A stretch of 64,000 nucleotides of DNA from Sedimentitalea nanhaiensis DSM 24252 (GTDB lineage: Bacteria > Pseudomonadota > Alphaproteobacteria > Rhodobacterales > Rhodobacteraceae): the NCBI RefSeq assembly GCF_000473225.1, contig NZ_KI421509.1:790458-854457 (forward strand), read 5' to 3'. The notes beneath the pieces are model-generated. The model was not told the DNA's origin. It saw nothing but the letters and a program-made list of their open reading frames with translations, and searched no databases. Made by a program: the position numbers and the translations under genes. Shown one piece after another: positions 1 through 7,586 of this stretch (positions are counted from its first letter, which is position 1; each line of letters begins with the position of its first letter).

Positions 1-1402
1 TCGGATGCACCGCCACAGTCCGGTCGAAATCTTCCTTAGTCGCGCCCATCTTGACGGCGATGCCCGCCAATTGGATCAGTTCACCCGCATTGGGGGCCAC
101 GATGTGGCACCCCAGGACCTTGCGACTGGATTTGCTCACCACCAGCTTCATCAACACCCGATCTGGCCGATCGGCAAAGGCGGACTGCATCGGCCGGAAA
201 CTGGTGCAATAGACCTCTATGGCTTCCTGCTCACGCGCGTCTTCCTCGCTCAACCCGACGGTGCCCATCTCGGGTTGGGTAAAGATCGCACTGGCGATCA
301 AATCGTGATCCACCGGTGTCGGATTGCCTTTGAACACGGTTTCGACAAAAGCCATTCCCTCGCGGATCGCCACCGGCGTCAGGTTCACCCGGTTGGTAAC
401 ATCCCCGATAGCGTAAACCGAGGGAACCGCCGTCTGGCTATAGCCATCCACGACGATCTCGCCCCGACGTCCCAATTCGATCCCCGCCTCGTGCAGCCCC
501 ATACCCTGGGTGTTGGGGTCCCGACCGGTGGCGAACATTACCACGTCAAAGACTTTTTCCGTGCCATTGGTGGATTTGACCCAGATCGGGCCCTTGCGCG
601 CACTGTCCCCCGAGCCCTTAATAGCCGCCCCGCCCATAGCCGCATCCGACCCGGTCCCGGCATGGCTGAGCACATGATCTTCGGTGGCGCTGGCCATCTC
701 TACGATGTTGGTCCCCAGGTGCAGGTTGACGCCCTTTTCATGCATCATCTCGGCCACCAGACCGCGGGCCTCGTCGTCAAAGCCACGCAGGATCTGCGCG
801 CCGCGATAATATTGTGTCACTTCGACGCCCAGCCCGTTCAGAATGCAGGCGAATTCGCAGGCGATATATCCGCCGCCGACAATCAGGATGGATTTCGGCA
901 AGGTTTCCAGATGAAAGATGTCATCGGACACGATGCCCAGACCGGCATTGGGCAGGTCCGGCCGCACCGGACGGCCGCCGGTTGCAATCAGAATATGCTT
1001 TGCGGTGACCTCCTGACCGGTGGACAAGGCGACCGTATGGGCGTCTTTCAACCTGGCCCGGGCATCAAAGGTTTCGACGCCGGCATTGGCCAGCAATCTG
1101 CGATAGACACCTTCCAGCCGGTCCAGTTCGGCGTTCAGCCGGGTGTGAAAGGCGGCCCAGTCAAACGCGCCGTCCTGCATATCCCAGCCATAAGCGCGGG
1201 CTTCGTCCGCGAGCGCGCCATAGCCCGAGGCAAAAACCATGAGCTTCTTGGGGACACACCCCCGGATCACACAGGTCCCGCCATAGCGGTCCTCCTCGGC
1301 CAGCGCCACTTTGGCCCCGGTCTCTGCCGCAGCCACCCGTGCGGCACGTACGCCGCCCGAACCGCCGCCGATGACGAACAGATCGTAGTCGAAATCGCTC
1401 AT
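1..1402 (-). CDS. gor: Glutathione-disulfide reductase (3' end outside window)
   Basis: FAD/NADPH-dependent reduction of glutathione disulfide in the cytoplasm. The ATG at 1402 opens 467 codons to the window edge. The N-terminal dinucleotide fold GGGSGG is at residues 12-17 and the redox-active disulfide GGTCVIRGC has Cys44 and Cys49 in the CxxxxC arrangement. A second Rossmann motif (GGGYIACE) lies mid-protein. The last visible residues, AVHP, are the start of the conserved His-Glu catalytic motif, so only a short C-terminal tail should be missing. The C-x4-C motif and the tripeptide GRD in the NADP domain fit glutathione reductase, although close relatives such as mycothione or trypanothione reductase are not excluded by motif alone. 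It lies about 500 bp downstream of rpiA on the same strand. Confidence 0.9.
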   Translation of the reverse strand, partial: MSDFDYDLFVIGGGSGGVRAARVAAAETGAKVALAEEDRYGGTCVIRGCVPKKLMVFASGYGALADEARAYGWDMQDGAFDWAAFHTRLNAELDRLEGVYRRLLANAGVETFDARARLKDAHTVALSTGQEVTAKHILIATGGRPVRPDLPNAGLGIVSDDIFHLETLPKSILIVGGGYIACEFACILNGLGVEVTQYYRGAQILRGFDDEARGLVAEMMHEKGVNLHLGTNIVEMASATEDHVLSHAGTGSDAAMGGAAIKGSGDSARKGPIWVKSTNGTEKVFDVVMFATGRDPNTQGMGLHEAGIELGRRGEIVVDGYSQTAVPSVYAIGDVTNRVNLTPVAIREGMAFVETVFKGNPTPVDHDLIASAIFTQPEMGTVGLSEEDAREQEAIEVYCTSFRPMQSAFADRPDRVLMKLVVSKSSRKVLGCHIVAPNAGELIQLAGIAVKMGATKEDFDRTVAVHP

Positions 1403-1901
1403 CGGTGTCTCCTTGCTCGCTTGCAAGGGGATATGTCATGCAACTTGGTGGAAAACCAGAGGTCGGCCCAGAAAAAGCCGCCCAATATTTGCAGACGCCT
1501 GGCCGTCAGAAATTGGCGTCGCCGGTCAGCGCAAAGTCCAGCACCGGTTGTTCGACCCCCCGGCCCTCTTTCGCGTCGTCGAACCGATGCGTCTCGCCAC
1601 CCCTTGCATCTTTCTGCCCGGATGAACGCCGGAACGGCTCTGCCAGAGCGACCTCGTCCATATGCGCCCCATGATCGTTTTCGGTGCGCCCTGTATTCGC
1701 GAACTCAAAACTGCCCTCGCGGGCGGAGCGCTGGCGCTTTCACTGACTTGCTATGACGAGATGCAAGCGCGGGCCGGCTTTCATTTCATGACGGTGCCCT
1801 GTTGTTCACAATGCCGTTGCTTGGCGATCTGAAGACGGGGCTCCCGGGCAGTGCCGCTGACGGCCATTGCGTCCGTCACACCGCCGATGGACACATCGGG
1901 A
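1403..1901. other. Gap between rpiA and gor; possible gene remnant
   Basis: No convincing gene is seen. The minus strand has a stop-free stretch that ends at a TGA at 1506 and holds a 51-codon ORF from an ATG at 1661, with charged, protein-like composition but no recognisable motif. It could be the tail of a decayed gene or chance. No terminator hairpin with a T-run was found. Confidence 0.3.
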
Positions 1902-2690
1902 TCACTTGGCGATGTCGGTGAACAGGTTGTCGCGATCCGGCAAATCCAGCTGTTCGCGTACAATTGTGCCTTTGGTAAGATCGCGCAGTTCCAGCCGACC
2001 GTCATCATAGCCGATCACAACCGTATCACAGATATCGATAAACAACCCGTTTTCGACCACCCCGGGGATCTGGTTCAGGGCCTGGGCCAATTGTTGCGCG
2101 TCGCCGATGCGTTTGAGGTCCAGATCCAGGATGTAATTGCCCTCGTCGGTGACAAAAGGTGACTCACTGGCCATTCGCAACGCTGTATCATGACCCTGCA
2201 CGTCCATCGAGATCAGCAGTTCCTCGATCAGCTTGCGCGTCGCCTGCCAGCCAAAAGGGATGATCTCGACCGGCAGCGGAAATGCGCCCAGGGTCTCGAC
2301 ATGCTTGCCGGCATCGGCGATCACGATCATGCGATCCGACGCCATGGCCACAATCTTTTCCTGTAACAGCGCTCCGCCGCCGCCCTTGATCAGGTTCAGG
2401 TCGTTGTCGAATTCATCCGCCCCGTCGATGGTCAGATCCAGCCATCCCGCCTGTTCCAAAGTGATCACCTCTATCCCTTCGGCTCGGGCCAGATCGGCAG
2501 TGCGGGTCGAGGTCGGAACGCCACGAATCTTCAACCCCTCGTCACGCACCATCTCGCCCAACCGACGCACCAGGAACGCCGCCGTGCTGCCGGTTCCCAA
2601 TCCAACCCGCATGCCATTCTCGACAAGATCAGCTGCGCGGCGGGCGGAAACGTACTTGGCCTTGTCGGCGGGGGTCATATCGGCGGACAT
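1902..2690 (-). CDS. rpiA: Ribose-5-phosphate isomerase A
   Basis: Interconverts ribose-5-phosphate and ribulose-5-phosphate in the non-oxidative pentose phosphate pathway. The open frame extends upstream to 2882, but the start is placed at the ATG at 2690: an AGGAG ribosome site lies 8 nt upstream, and from there the protein is 262 residues, the usual RpiA length. Family signatures are visible: the phosphate-binding loop GLGTGSTA near residue 30, DGADE with the conserved aspartates near residue 90, and KGGGGALLQEK with the catalytic Glu and Lys near residue 105. It is divergent from the methyltransferase at 2881, and the 190 bp between them must hold both promoters. Confidence 0.95.
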   Translation of the reverse strand: MSADMTPADKAKYVSARRAADLVENGMRVGLGTGSTAAFLVRRLGEMVRDEGLKIRGVPTSTRTADLARAEGIEVITLEQAGWLDLTIDGADEFDNDLNLIKGGGGALLQEKIVAMASDRMIVIADAGKHVETLGAFPLPVEIIPFGWQATRKLIEELLISMDVQGHDTALRMASESPFVTDEGNYILDLDLKRIGDAQQLAQALNQIPGVVENGLFIDICDTVVIGYDDGRLELRDLTKGTIVREQLDLPDRDNLFTDIAK

Positions 2691-2880
2691 CAACGGCACT
2701 CCTGTTTGGTTTGCGGCCTTATAGGACGGACCGGTCCAGGGCGCGAGAGACGAAATGAAGCCGCACACCATGCCCTGGTCAGGTGGGAAACGACCATCGA
2801 GATGGGCTGATACGGTCGGTATATCACACGGAAATTCATATTTCTTCGCTGTTGTGATACACTGACTGCTGAGGTGCACC

Positions 2881-3657
2881 ATGCTAAAGTTCGATGCTGC
2901 AACCGCCCAAATCCTGGAAGAGGGATATCAGGGTGCAGATGTTTCGCGACGGCGCCGGGCCAGTTTCGACGCCCTGTCCCCGTGCGGGGGCGAGCGGATT
3001 CTTGACCTTGGCTGCGGCAACGGCTTGATGACTTTGGAGCTGGCCCGCGCGGTCGGCTCGCGGGGGCATGTCACTGGCGTTGATCCCAGCCCCGACATGA
3101 TGGCAGTGGCGCGCACGCGGTGTGAAGGGCGAGACAACGTGACCTTGCTTCAGGGAGCTGCCGCGGATCTTCCCCTGAAATCCGATCAGTTCGACAAGGC
3201 CATCGTGCTGCAGGTCATGGAGTATTTCGACGATCGCACCCCGTGTTTGCATGAACTGCACCGGGTTCTCCGTCCCGGCGGGCGGCTGGTGATCGGCGAC
3301 ATACATTGGGACACGCTGGCCTGGCACAGCTCCGATATGGATCGCATGACGCGCATGATCGATGTCTGGGACGCTCATCTGGCGGAACGGCGGCTTCCTG
3401 CGCTGCTTCCGAGCGAATTGCGCACCTGCGGATTCGCGGTGGACCATCTTCACCCGGAATCTCTGTGCGACATCACCCTGCGTCCGGATGGCCTGGCGCG
3501 GATGATGATGATTCTGATACGCAATTATGCCATATCCAGCGGCGGCATACCCGAGTCCGAGGCCCGCGCCTGGTTTCAGGAACAGCAGGATCTGGCCCGG
3601 TCTGGACAGTTCTTCTTTGCGATCACACATTTTGTCGTCACGGCGACCGCCAGATAG
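2881..3657 (+). CDS. Class I SAM-dependent methyltransferase
   Basis: Predicted cytoplasmic methyltransferase of 258 residues with unknown substrate. The Rossmann SAM-binding core is clear: motif I ILDLGCGNG near residue 40, the acidic ribose-binding strand TGVDPSPDM near residue 66, and the motif IV region FDKAIVLQVMEYF near residue 105, followed by the LRPGGRLVIGD strand typical of UbiE/Coq5-like and arsenite-methyltransferase-like enzymes. The C-terminal third has no motif I recognise. A GAGG ribosome site precedes the ATG. It is transcribed divergently from rpiA and is followed at close distance by a GST gene, with which it may be co-transcribed. Confidence 0.8.
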   Translation: MLKFDAATAQILEEGYQGADVSRRRRASFDALSPCGGERILDLGCGNGLMTLELARAVGSRGHVTGVDPSPDMMAVARTRCEGRDNVTLLQGAAADLPLKSDQFDKAIVLQVMEYFDDRTPCLHELHRVLRPGGRLVIGDIHWDTLAWHSSDMDRMTRMIDVWDAHLAERRLPALLPSELRTCGFAVDHLHPESLCDITLRPDGLARMMMILIRNYAISSGGIPESEARAWFQEQQDLARSGQFFFAITHFVVTATAR

Positions 3658-3744
3658 GCGCCACCGCCAGCTATTGGCCGATTTCGAGCTGTTTGCGTCG
3701 CTTTGGGGCTGCCGGGCCGGTCGTCAGATGCCTATGGTCTCGCC

Positions 3745-4452
3745 ATGACCATGCCGTATCGCTTGCATTATGCGCCCGACAACGCCTCGCTGATCATCCG
3801 ATTGGCGCTGGAAGAGATGGGTTTGGCCTATGCCACTGTGCTGGTCGACCGGGCAGCAAAGGCACAGCGCAGCCCGGCCTATCTGAAACTCAATCCCAAC
3901 GGCCTGATCCCGGTACTCGAAACACCGCAGGGGCCACTGTTTGAAACCGGCGCGATCCTGCTGTGGCTGTCGGACGCGCACGGTTCCCTCGCCCCGGCAC
4001 CGCAAGACGCAGATCGAGCGGACTATCTGAAGTGGCTATTCTGGGTGTCCAACACGCTGCACACGGATCTGCGCATGACCTTTTATCCGGGCGTCTATGT
4101 CGGCCCCGATCCGCCCGCCCAATCCGCGTTGTCGGACACAGTGCAGAAACGTCTGCGGGTGCATCTGTCCAATCTGGACAGCGTCGCGCGACAGACGCCG
4201 CGCTGGCTGAGCGGTACGACCCCGACCGGGCTGTGCTATTATATCGCCTGCCTGCTGCGCTGGATGGCGCTTTATCCGCAAGTGACGGATCGCAATTGGT
4301 TCGATCTGAGTGCAACGCCGCACCTTCACGGATTGCTGGCCGCTTTAGAGACCCGTTCTGCAACCCAGGCGGCCGCAGTTTCCGAGGGCCTTGGCCCCAC
4401 GCCCTTTACATCGCCTCGTTACGCAAACCCTTCACACGGAAGTGCGACCTGA
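3745..4452 (+). CDS. Glutathione S-transferase family protein
   Basis: Two-domain cytosolic GST fold. The thioredoxin-like N-terminal domain begins YRLHYAPDNAS, carries the proline of the NPNGLIPVLE cis-Pro loop near residue 52 and the glutathione gamma-Glu contact FETGAILLWL near residue 66. The remainder is the helical C-terminal domain. Total length is about 235 residues, normal for the family. The start is set at 3745; an ATG two codons later (3751) is equally possible, while the longer frame back to 3703 adds residues not expected in GSTs. Its TGA is immediately followed by the ATG of sdaA, so translational coupling is likely. Substrate unknown. Confidence 0.85.
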   Translation: MTMPYRLHYAPDNASLIIRLALEEMGLAYATVLVDRAAKAQRSPAYLKLNPNGLIPVLETPQGPLFETGAILLWLSDAHGSLAPAPQDADRADYLKWLFWVSNTLHTDLRMTFYPGVYVGPDPPAQSALSDTVQKRLRVHLSNLDSVARQTPRWLSGTTPTGLCYYIACLLRWMALYPQVTDRNWFDLSATPHLHGLLAALETRSATQAAAVSEGLGPTPFTSPRYANPSHGSAT

Positions 4453-5826
4453 ATGTTTCTCTCTGTCTTTGACATGTTCAAGATCGGAATCGGCCCGTCA
4501 TCGTCCCACACCATGGGACCGATGGTGGCCGCCGCGCGGTTTCTGGATCAGATGCGCGCCGCGCCGTTCCACTTTGCCGGGGTGCGGGCCTCGCTGCACG
4601 GCAGTCTGGCCTTTACAGGCGTTGGCCATGCCACCGACCGCGCCACCATCCTGGGATTGGCCGGGTTCACGCCCGAACGCTATGACGCCGACGATGCGGC
4701 CCGTACCCTGGCGGACATCAAATCGACACACACCCTGACGCCCGCTGGCCTGGGCACGCTGGCGTTCAATCCGACAACCGATCTGGTGTTCGATTACGAC
4801 CGCACCCTGCCAGGCCATGCCAACGGCATGATCCTGATGGCAACCGACGCCCAGGGCGATATCACCCTGCAACAGGTTTTCTATTCGATCGGTGGCGGCT
4901 TTGTCATGACCGAAGAAGAGTTGGCCGCAGGCAAGGCAACAGACGAAGGCCCGCCTGTGCCCTACCCGTTCAAATCGGCAGCCGAAATGTTGGAGATGGC
5001 AAAAGCAAGCGGTAAAACCATCGCCGCGATGAAGCGAGCCAACGAAATCGCGCGTGGTGGCGCTGTCAATCTGTCCAGGGGCACCGCCCGGCTGTGGCAG
5101 GTGATGAACGATTGCATCGACAGGGGCCTGTCCACCGATGGCATCCTGCCCGGCGGATTGATGGTCAAGCGTCGCGCCAAGGCGATCCATGATGCGCTGC
5201 TGGCCGAACGTGGCATGAACCTGACGGCACCGCACACCATCAACGACTGGATGAGCGTTTATGCGATGGCGGTAAACGAAGAGAATGCCGCCGGCGGTCA
5301 GGTCGTCACCGCCCCCACCAATGGGGCCGCCGGAGTGCTTCCGGCGACCTTGCGCTATTATCTGGATCACGTGCCCGGTGCCAGTACGGCACATATCGAA
5401 GATTTCCTGCTGACCGCAGCCGCAATTGGCGGACTGGTCAAGTTCAACGCCTCGATCTCGGGGGCCGAGGCCGGCTGTCAGGCCGAAGTCGGATCCGCCG
5501 CCGCAATGTCTGCTGCCGGCCTTTGCGCGGTGATGGGCGGATCTCCCGAACAGGTGGAAAACGCCGCCGAGATTGCTCTGGAACATCACCTGGGCATGAC
5601 CTGCGATCCGGTCAGGGGGCTGGTCCAGGTGCCGTGCATCGAACGCAATGGCTTGGGCGCGATCAAAGCCATCAGCGCCGCCAGCCTGGCACTGCGCGGC
5701 GACGGTACGCATCTGGTGCCACTGGACGCCTGCATCGAAACCATGCGTCAGACAGGTGCAGATATGAGCGAGAAATACAAGGAAACATCGCTGGGCGGGC
5801 TGGCCGTGAACATCCCGAACTGCTGA
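4453..5826 (+). CDS. sdaA: L-serine ammonia-lyase, iron-sulfur dependent, single chain
   Basis: Deaminates L-serine to pyruvate and ammonia. The 457-residue protein has the beta domain at the N-terminus, beginning FDMFKIGIGPSSSHTMGP, which is diagnostic of the family, and the alpha catalytic domain at the C-terminus. Candidate [4Fe-4S] ligands are the cysteines in GAEAGCQAE, MTCDPVRG and VPCIERNG. The single-chain architecture is the proteobacterial SdaA/SdaB type rather than the split SdaAA/SdaAB type. It begins directly after the GST stop codon. Serine catabolism fits the one-carbon and amino-acid genes elsewhere in the window. Confidence 0.95.
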   Translation: MFLSVFDMFKIGIGPSSSHTMGPMVAAARFLDQMRAAPFHFAGVRASLHGSLAFTGVGHATDRATILGLAGFTPERYDADDAARTLADIKSTHTLTPAGLGTLAFNPTTDLVFDYDRTLPGHANGMILMATDAQGDITLQQVFYSIGGGFVMTEEELAAGKATDEGPPVPYPFKSAAEMLEMAKASGKTIAAMKRANEIARGGAVNLSRGTARLWQVMNDCIDRGLSTDGILPGGLMVKRRAKAIHDALLAERGMNLTAPHTINDWMSVYAMAVNEENAAGGQVVTAPTNGAAGVLPATLRYYLDHVPGASTAHIEDFLLTAAAIGGLVKFNASISGAEAGCQAEVGSAAAMSAAGLCAVMGGSPEQVENAAEIALEHHLGMTCDPVRGLVQVPCIERNGLGAIKAISAASLALRGDGTHLVPLDACIETMRQTGADMSEKYKETSLGGLAVNIPNC

Positions 5827-5887
5827 GATCAGCGTTCACGCCTGGCGGGGGCATTGCATTCCGGCACTCCGCTGCTAGCGTGCGCTC

Positions 5888-6811
5888 ATGTCGAAGGATC
5901 GGCCCGTTTTGGGCATCGCTCTCATGTTTGGGTTCTGCGTTGTCGCGCCTATGGGCGACGCGATGGCCAAGGTATTGGGCCAGTCGATCCCGCTGGGACA
6001 GTTGATACTGGCGCGCTTTGCTCTGCAGGCGCTGATCCTGATTCCGATCGTTTTTGCCGCCGGGCGCGTGTGGCGGATGTGCGGGCGGATCCTGCGCCTG
6101 GCCTTTCTGCGCACCCTGCTGCATATCGGCGGGATCGGCACCATGTTCACGGCGCTGAAATACCTGCCGCTGGCGGATGCGGTGGCCATCGCCTTTGTTA
6201 TGCCCTTCATCCTGCTGGTGTTGGGGCGGTTCGTGCTCAACGAAGAGGTCGGAACTCGCAGGATGATGGCCTGTCTGGTCGGTTTCATCGGCACGCTCCT
6301 GGTGATCCAACCCAGTTTCTATGCCATTGGGTGGCCGGCGCTCTGGCCGATTGCCGTTGCCTTTATCTTTGCGTTTTTTATCCTGGTCACACGACAGCTG
6401 GCCCGCGATACGGACCCCATCGGCCTGCAGGCAGTCAGTGGAGTAATGGCCACGGCACTGTTGTTGCCGCTTGTGCTGGCGGGCGATGTCATGGGGTGGC
6501 CGTTGCTGACGCTGGTTGTGCCGGACACCCGGGATTGGGTCCTGTTGCTGGCGATTGGCGTGCTTGGCACGGGTGCACATCTGATGATGACCTGGTCCTT
6601 GCGGTTCGCGCCTGCTGCCACTTTGGCGCCGATGCAATATCTGGAAATACCGGTGGCCACAGCCATCGGATGGCTGATTTTTCGCGATCTTCCCAACACC
6701 ATGGCAAGCGTCGGTATCTGCATCACCATCGCTGCCGGGCTTTACGTGGTGTTGCGTGAACGGGCTATGGCGCGGCAGGCACGGAAACCGTCTTTGCAAT
6801 CGCCTGCATGA
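5888..6811 (+). CDS. DMT superfamily (EamA) transporter
   Basis: Inner-membrane protein of 307 residues with about ten hydrophobic segments arranged as two EamA repeats. The glycine-rich segments and the conserved loop APMQYLEIP before helix 9 are typical of drug/metabolite exporters. No strong ribosome site is visible before the ATG at 5888. The 3' end overlaps the convergent thiamine pyrophosphokinase gene by 47 bp, so the last coding segment serves both strands. Substrate cannot be predicted. Confidence 0.85.
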   Translation: MSKDRPVLGIALMFGFCVVAPMGDAMAKVLGQSIPLGQLILARFALQALILIPIVFAAGRVWRMCGRILRLAFLRTLLHIGGIGTMFTALKYLPLADAVAIAFVMPFILLVLGRFVLNEEVGTRRMMACLVGFIGTLLVIQPSFYAIGWPALWPIAVAFIFAFFILVTRQLARDTDPIGLQAVSGVMATALLLPLVLAGDVMGWPLLTLVVPDTRDWVLLLAIGVLGTGAHLMMTWSLRFAPAATLAPMQYLEIPVATAIGWLIFRDLPNTMASVGICITIAAGLYVVLRERAMARQARKPSLQSPA

Positions 6812-7448
6812 CATGGCGCAAAACGCTACGCGGTACGATCCCCAGCATCCCCGGCCCCTCCATTCGCAGGGACACCGGGCCAAGTGCACGGTTCGAGGTT
6901 CCGATCTGCCCGTCCGGGGCCATAGTCAATCCATCGATCGGCCATTCCAAACCGCTTGATCGTCCTGTTACCGGTGCCATCGGGTACAACGAAACCACAT
7001 CACCGGGAGCCAGATCCAGATCCAGTTTTTCCGGAATGTGAAACACCAACTCATGCACCCCGATCAGGATACAGGGCCGGTCGGCATGGCGCACCAGCAC
7101 ATTGAATGCCGCCAGCTGGTGATCTACGCGCCCCCCCAGAAACCCGACGGCAAGCACAACAGGGGCCGAGATGCTGCGCAGGGCCTTGTCGAAATCGGTA
7201 CTGGCCTGCTCGTGAATTACGAACTGCCTGTCTTGGGGAATCCGCGCCCGCTCGGTTGGCGCGATGCTGTCGAAATCGCCGATGACCGCAAAGGGCATAT
7301 GGCCCGCGTCCAACACGTTCGCCGCGCCGCCATCGGCGGCAACCATCTCCGGTGCAAGACCCAGGGCCAACTCGATATCTTCGGCACCCACATCGCCACC
7401 CCCAACAAGGGTCACGGGATTTTTGGAAAAAACCAATGTATTTTTCAT
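6765..7448 (-). CDS. thiN: Thiamine pyrophosphokinase
   Basis: Converts thiamine plus ATP to thiamine diphosphate. The frame is open upstream, but the protein begins at the ATG at 7448 (MKNTLVF), giving 227 residues as in bacterial TPKs. Family motifs in order are MVAADGGAANVL, GDFDS with the metal-binding aspartates, STDFDKAL, and GFLGGRVDHQLAAFN, the substrate pocket signature. The C-terminal beta-sandwich domain carries the usual PMAPVTGRSSGLEWP segment. It is convergent with and overlaps the EamA gene, and divergent from the acidic protein gene that starts at about 7587. I could not make out a TPP riboswitch upstream. Confidence 0.92.
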   Translation of the reverse strand: MKNTLVFSKNPVTLVGGGDVGAEDIELALGLAPEMVAADGGAANVLDAGHMPFAVIGDFDSIAPTERARIPQDRQFVIHEQASTDFDKALRSISAPVVLAVGFLGGRVDHQLAAFNVLVRHADRPCILIGVHELVFHIPEKLDLDLAPGDVVSLYPMAPVTGRSSGLEWPIDGLTMAPDGQIGTSNRALGPVSLRMEGPGMLGIVPRSVLRHVMQAIAKTVSVPAAP

Positions 7449-7586
7449 TCGGCCATTAATGGCTTGTTTGGAAAGTAAGCACAATCTGGCTGGTAAAGGA
7501 TGCTGCCTTTGCCCGGGAATCGGGCCTCCCCTGGGCCTGCGGGCCATGTCAGCAGTGTCATGCAACGATGTGAGGACCTGCATCCC

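Noticed and set aside
5-1756. 583-codon plus-strand open frame opposite gor
   Set aside because: It is the antisense of the gor coding sequence, with low-complexity His/Gln/Gly-rich translation and no ribosome site; the minus-strand frame has clear family motifs.
4498-5712. 404-codon minus-strand frame inside sdaA
   Set aside because: Shadow of sdaA created by high GC at third positions; composition is not protein-like.
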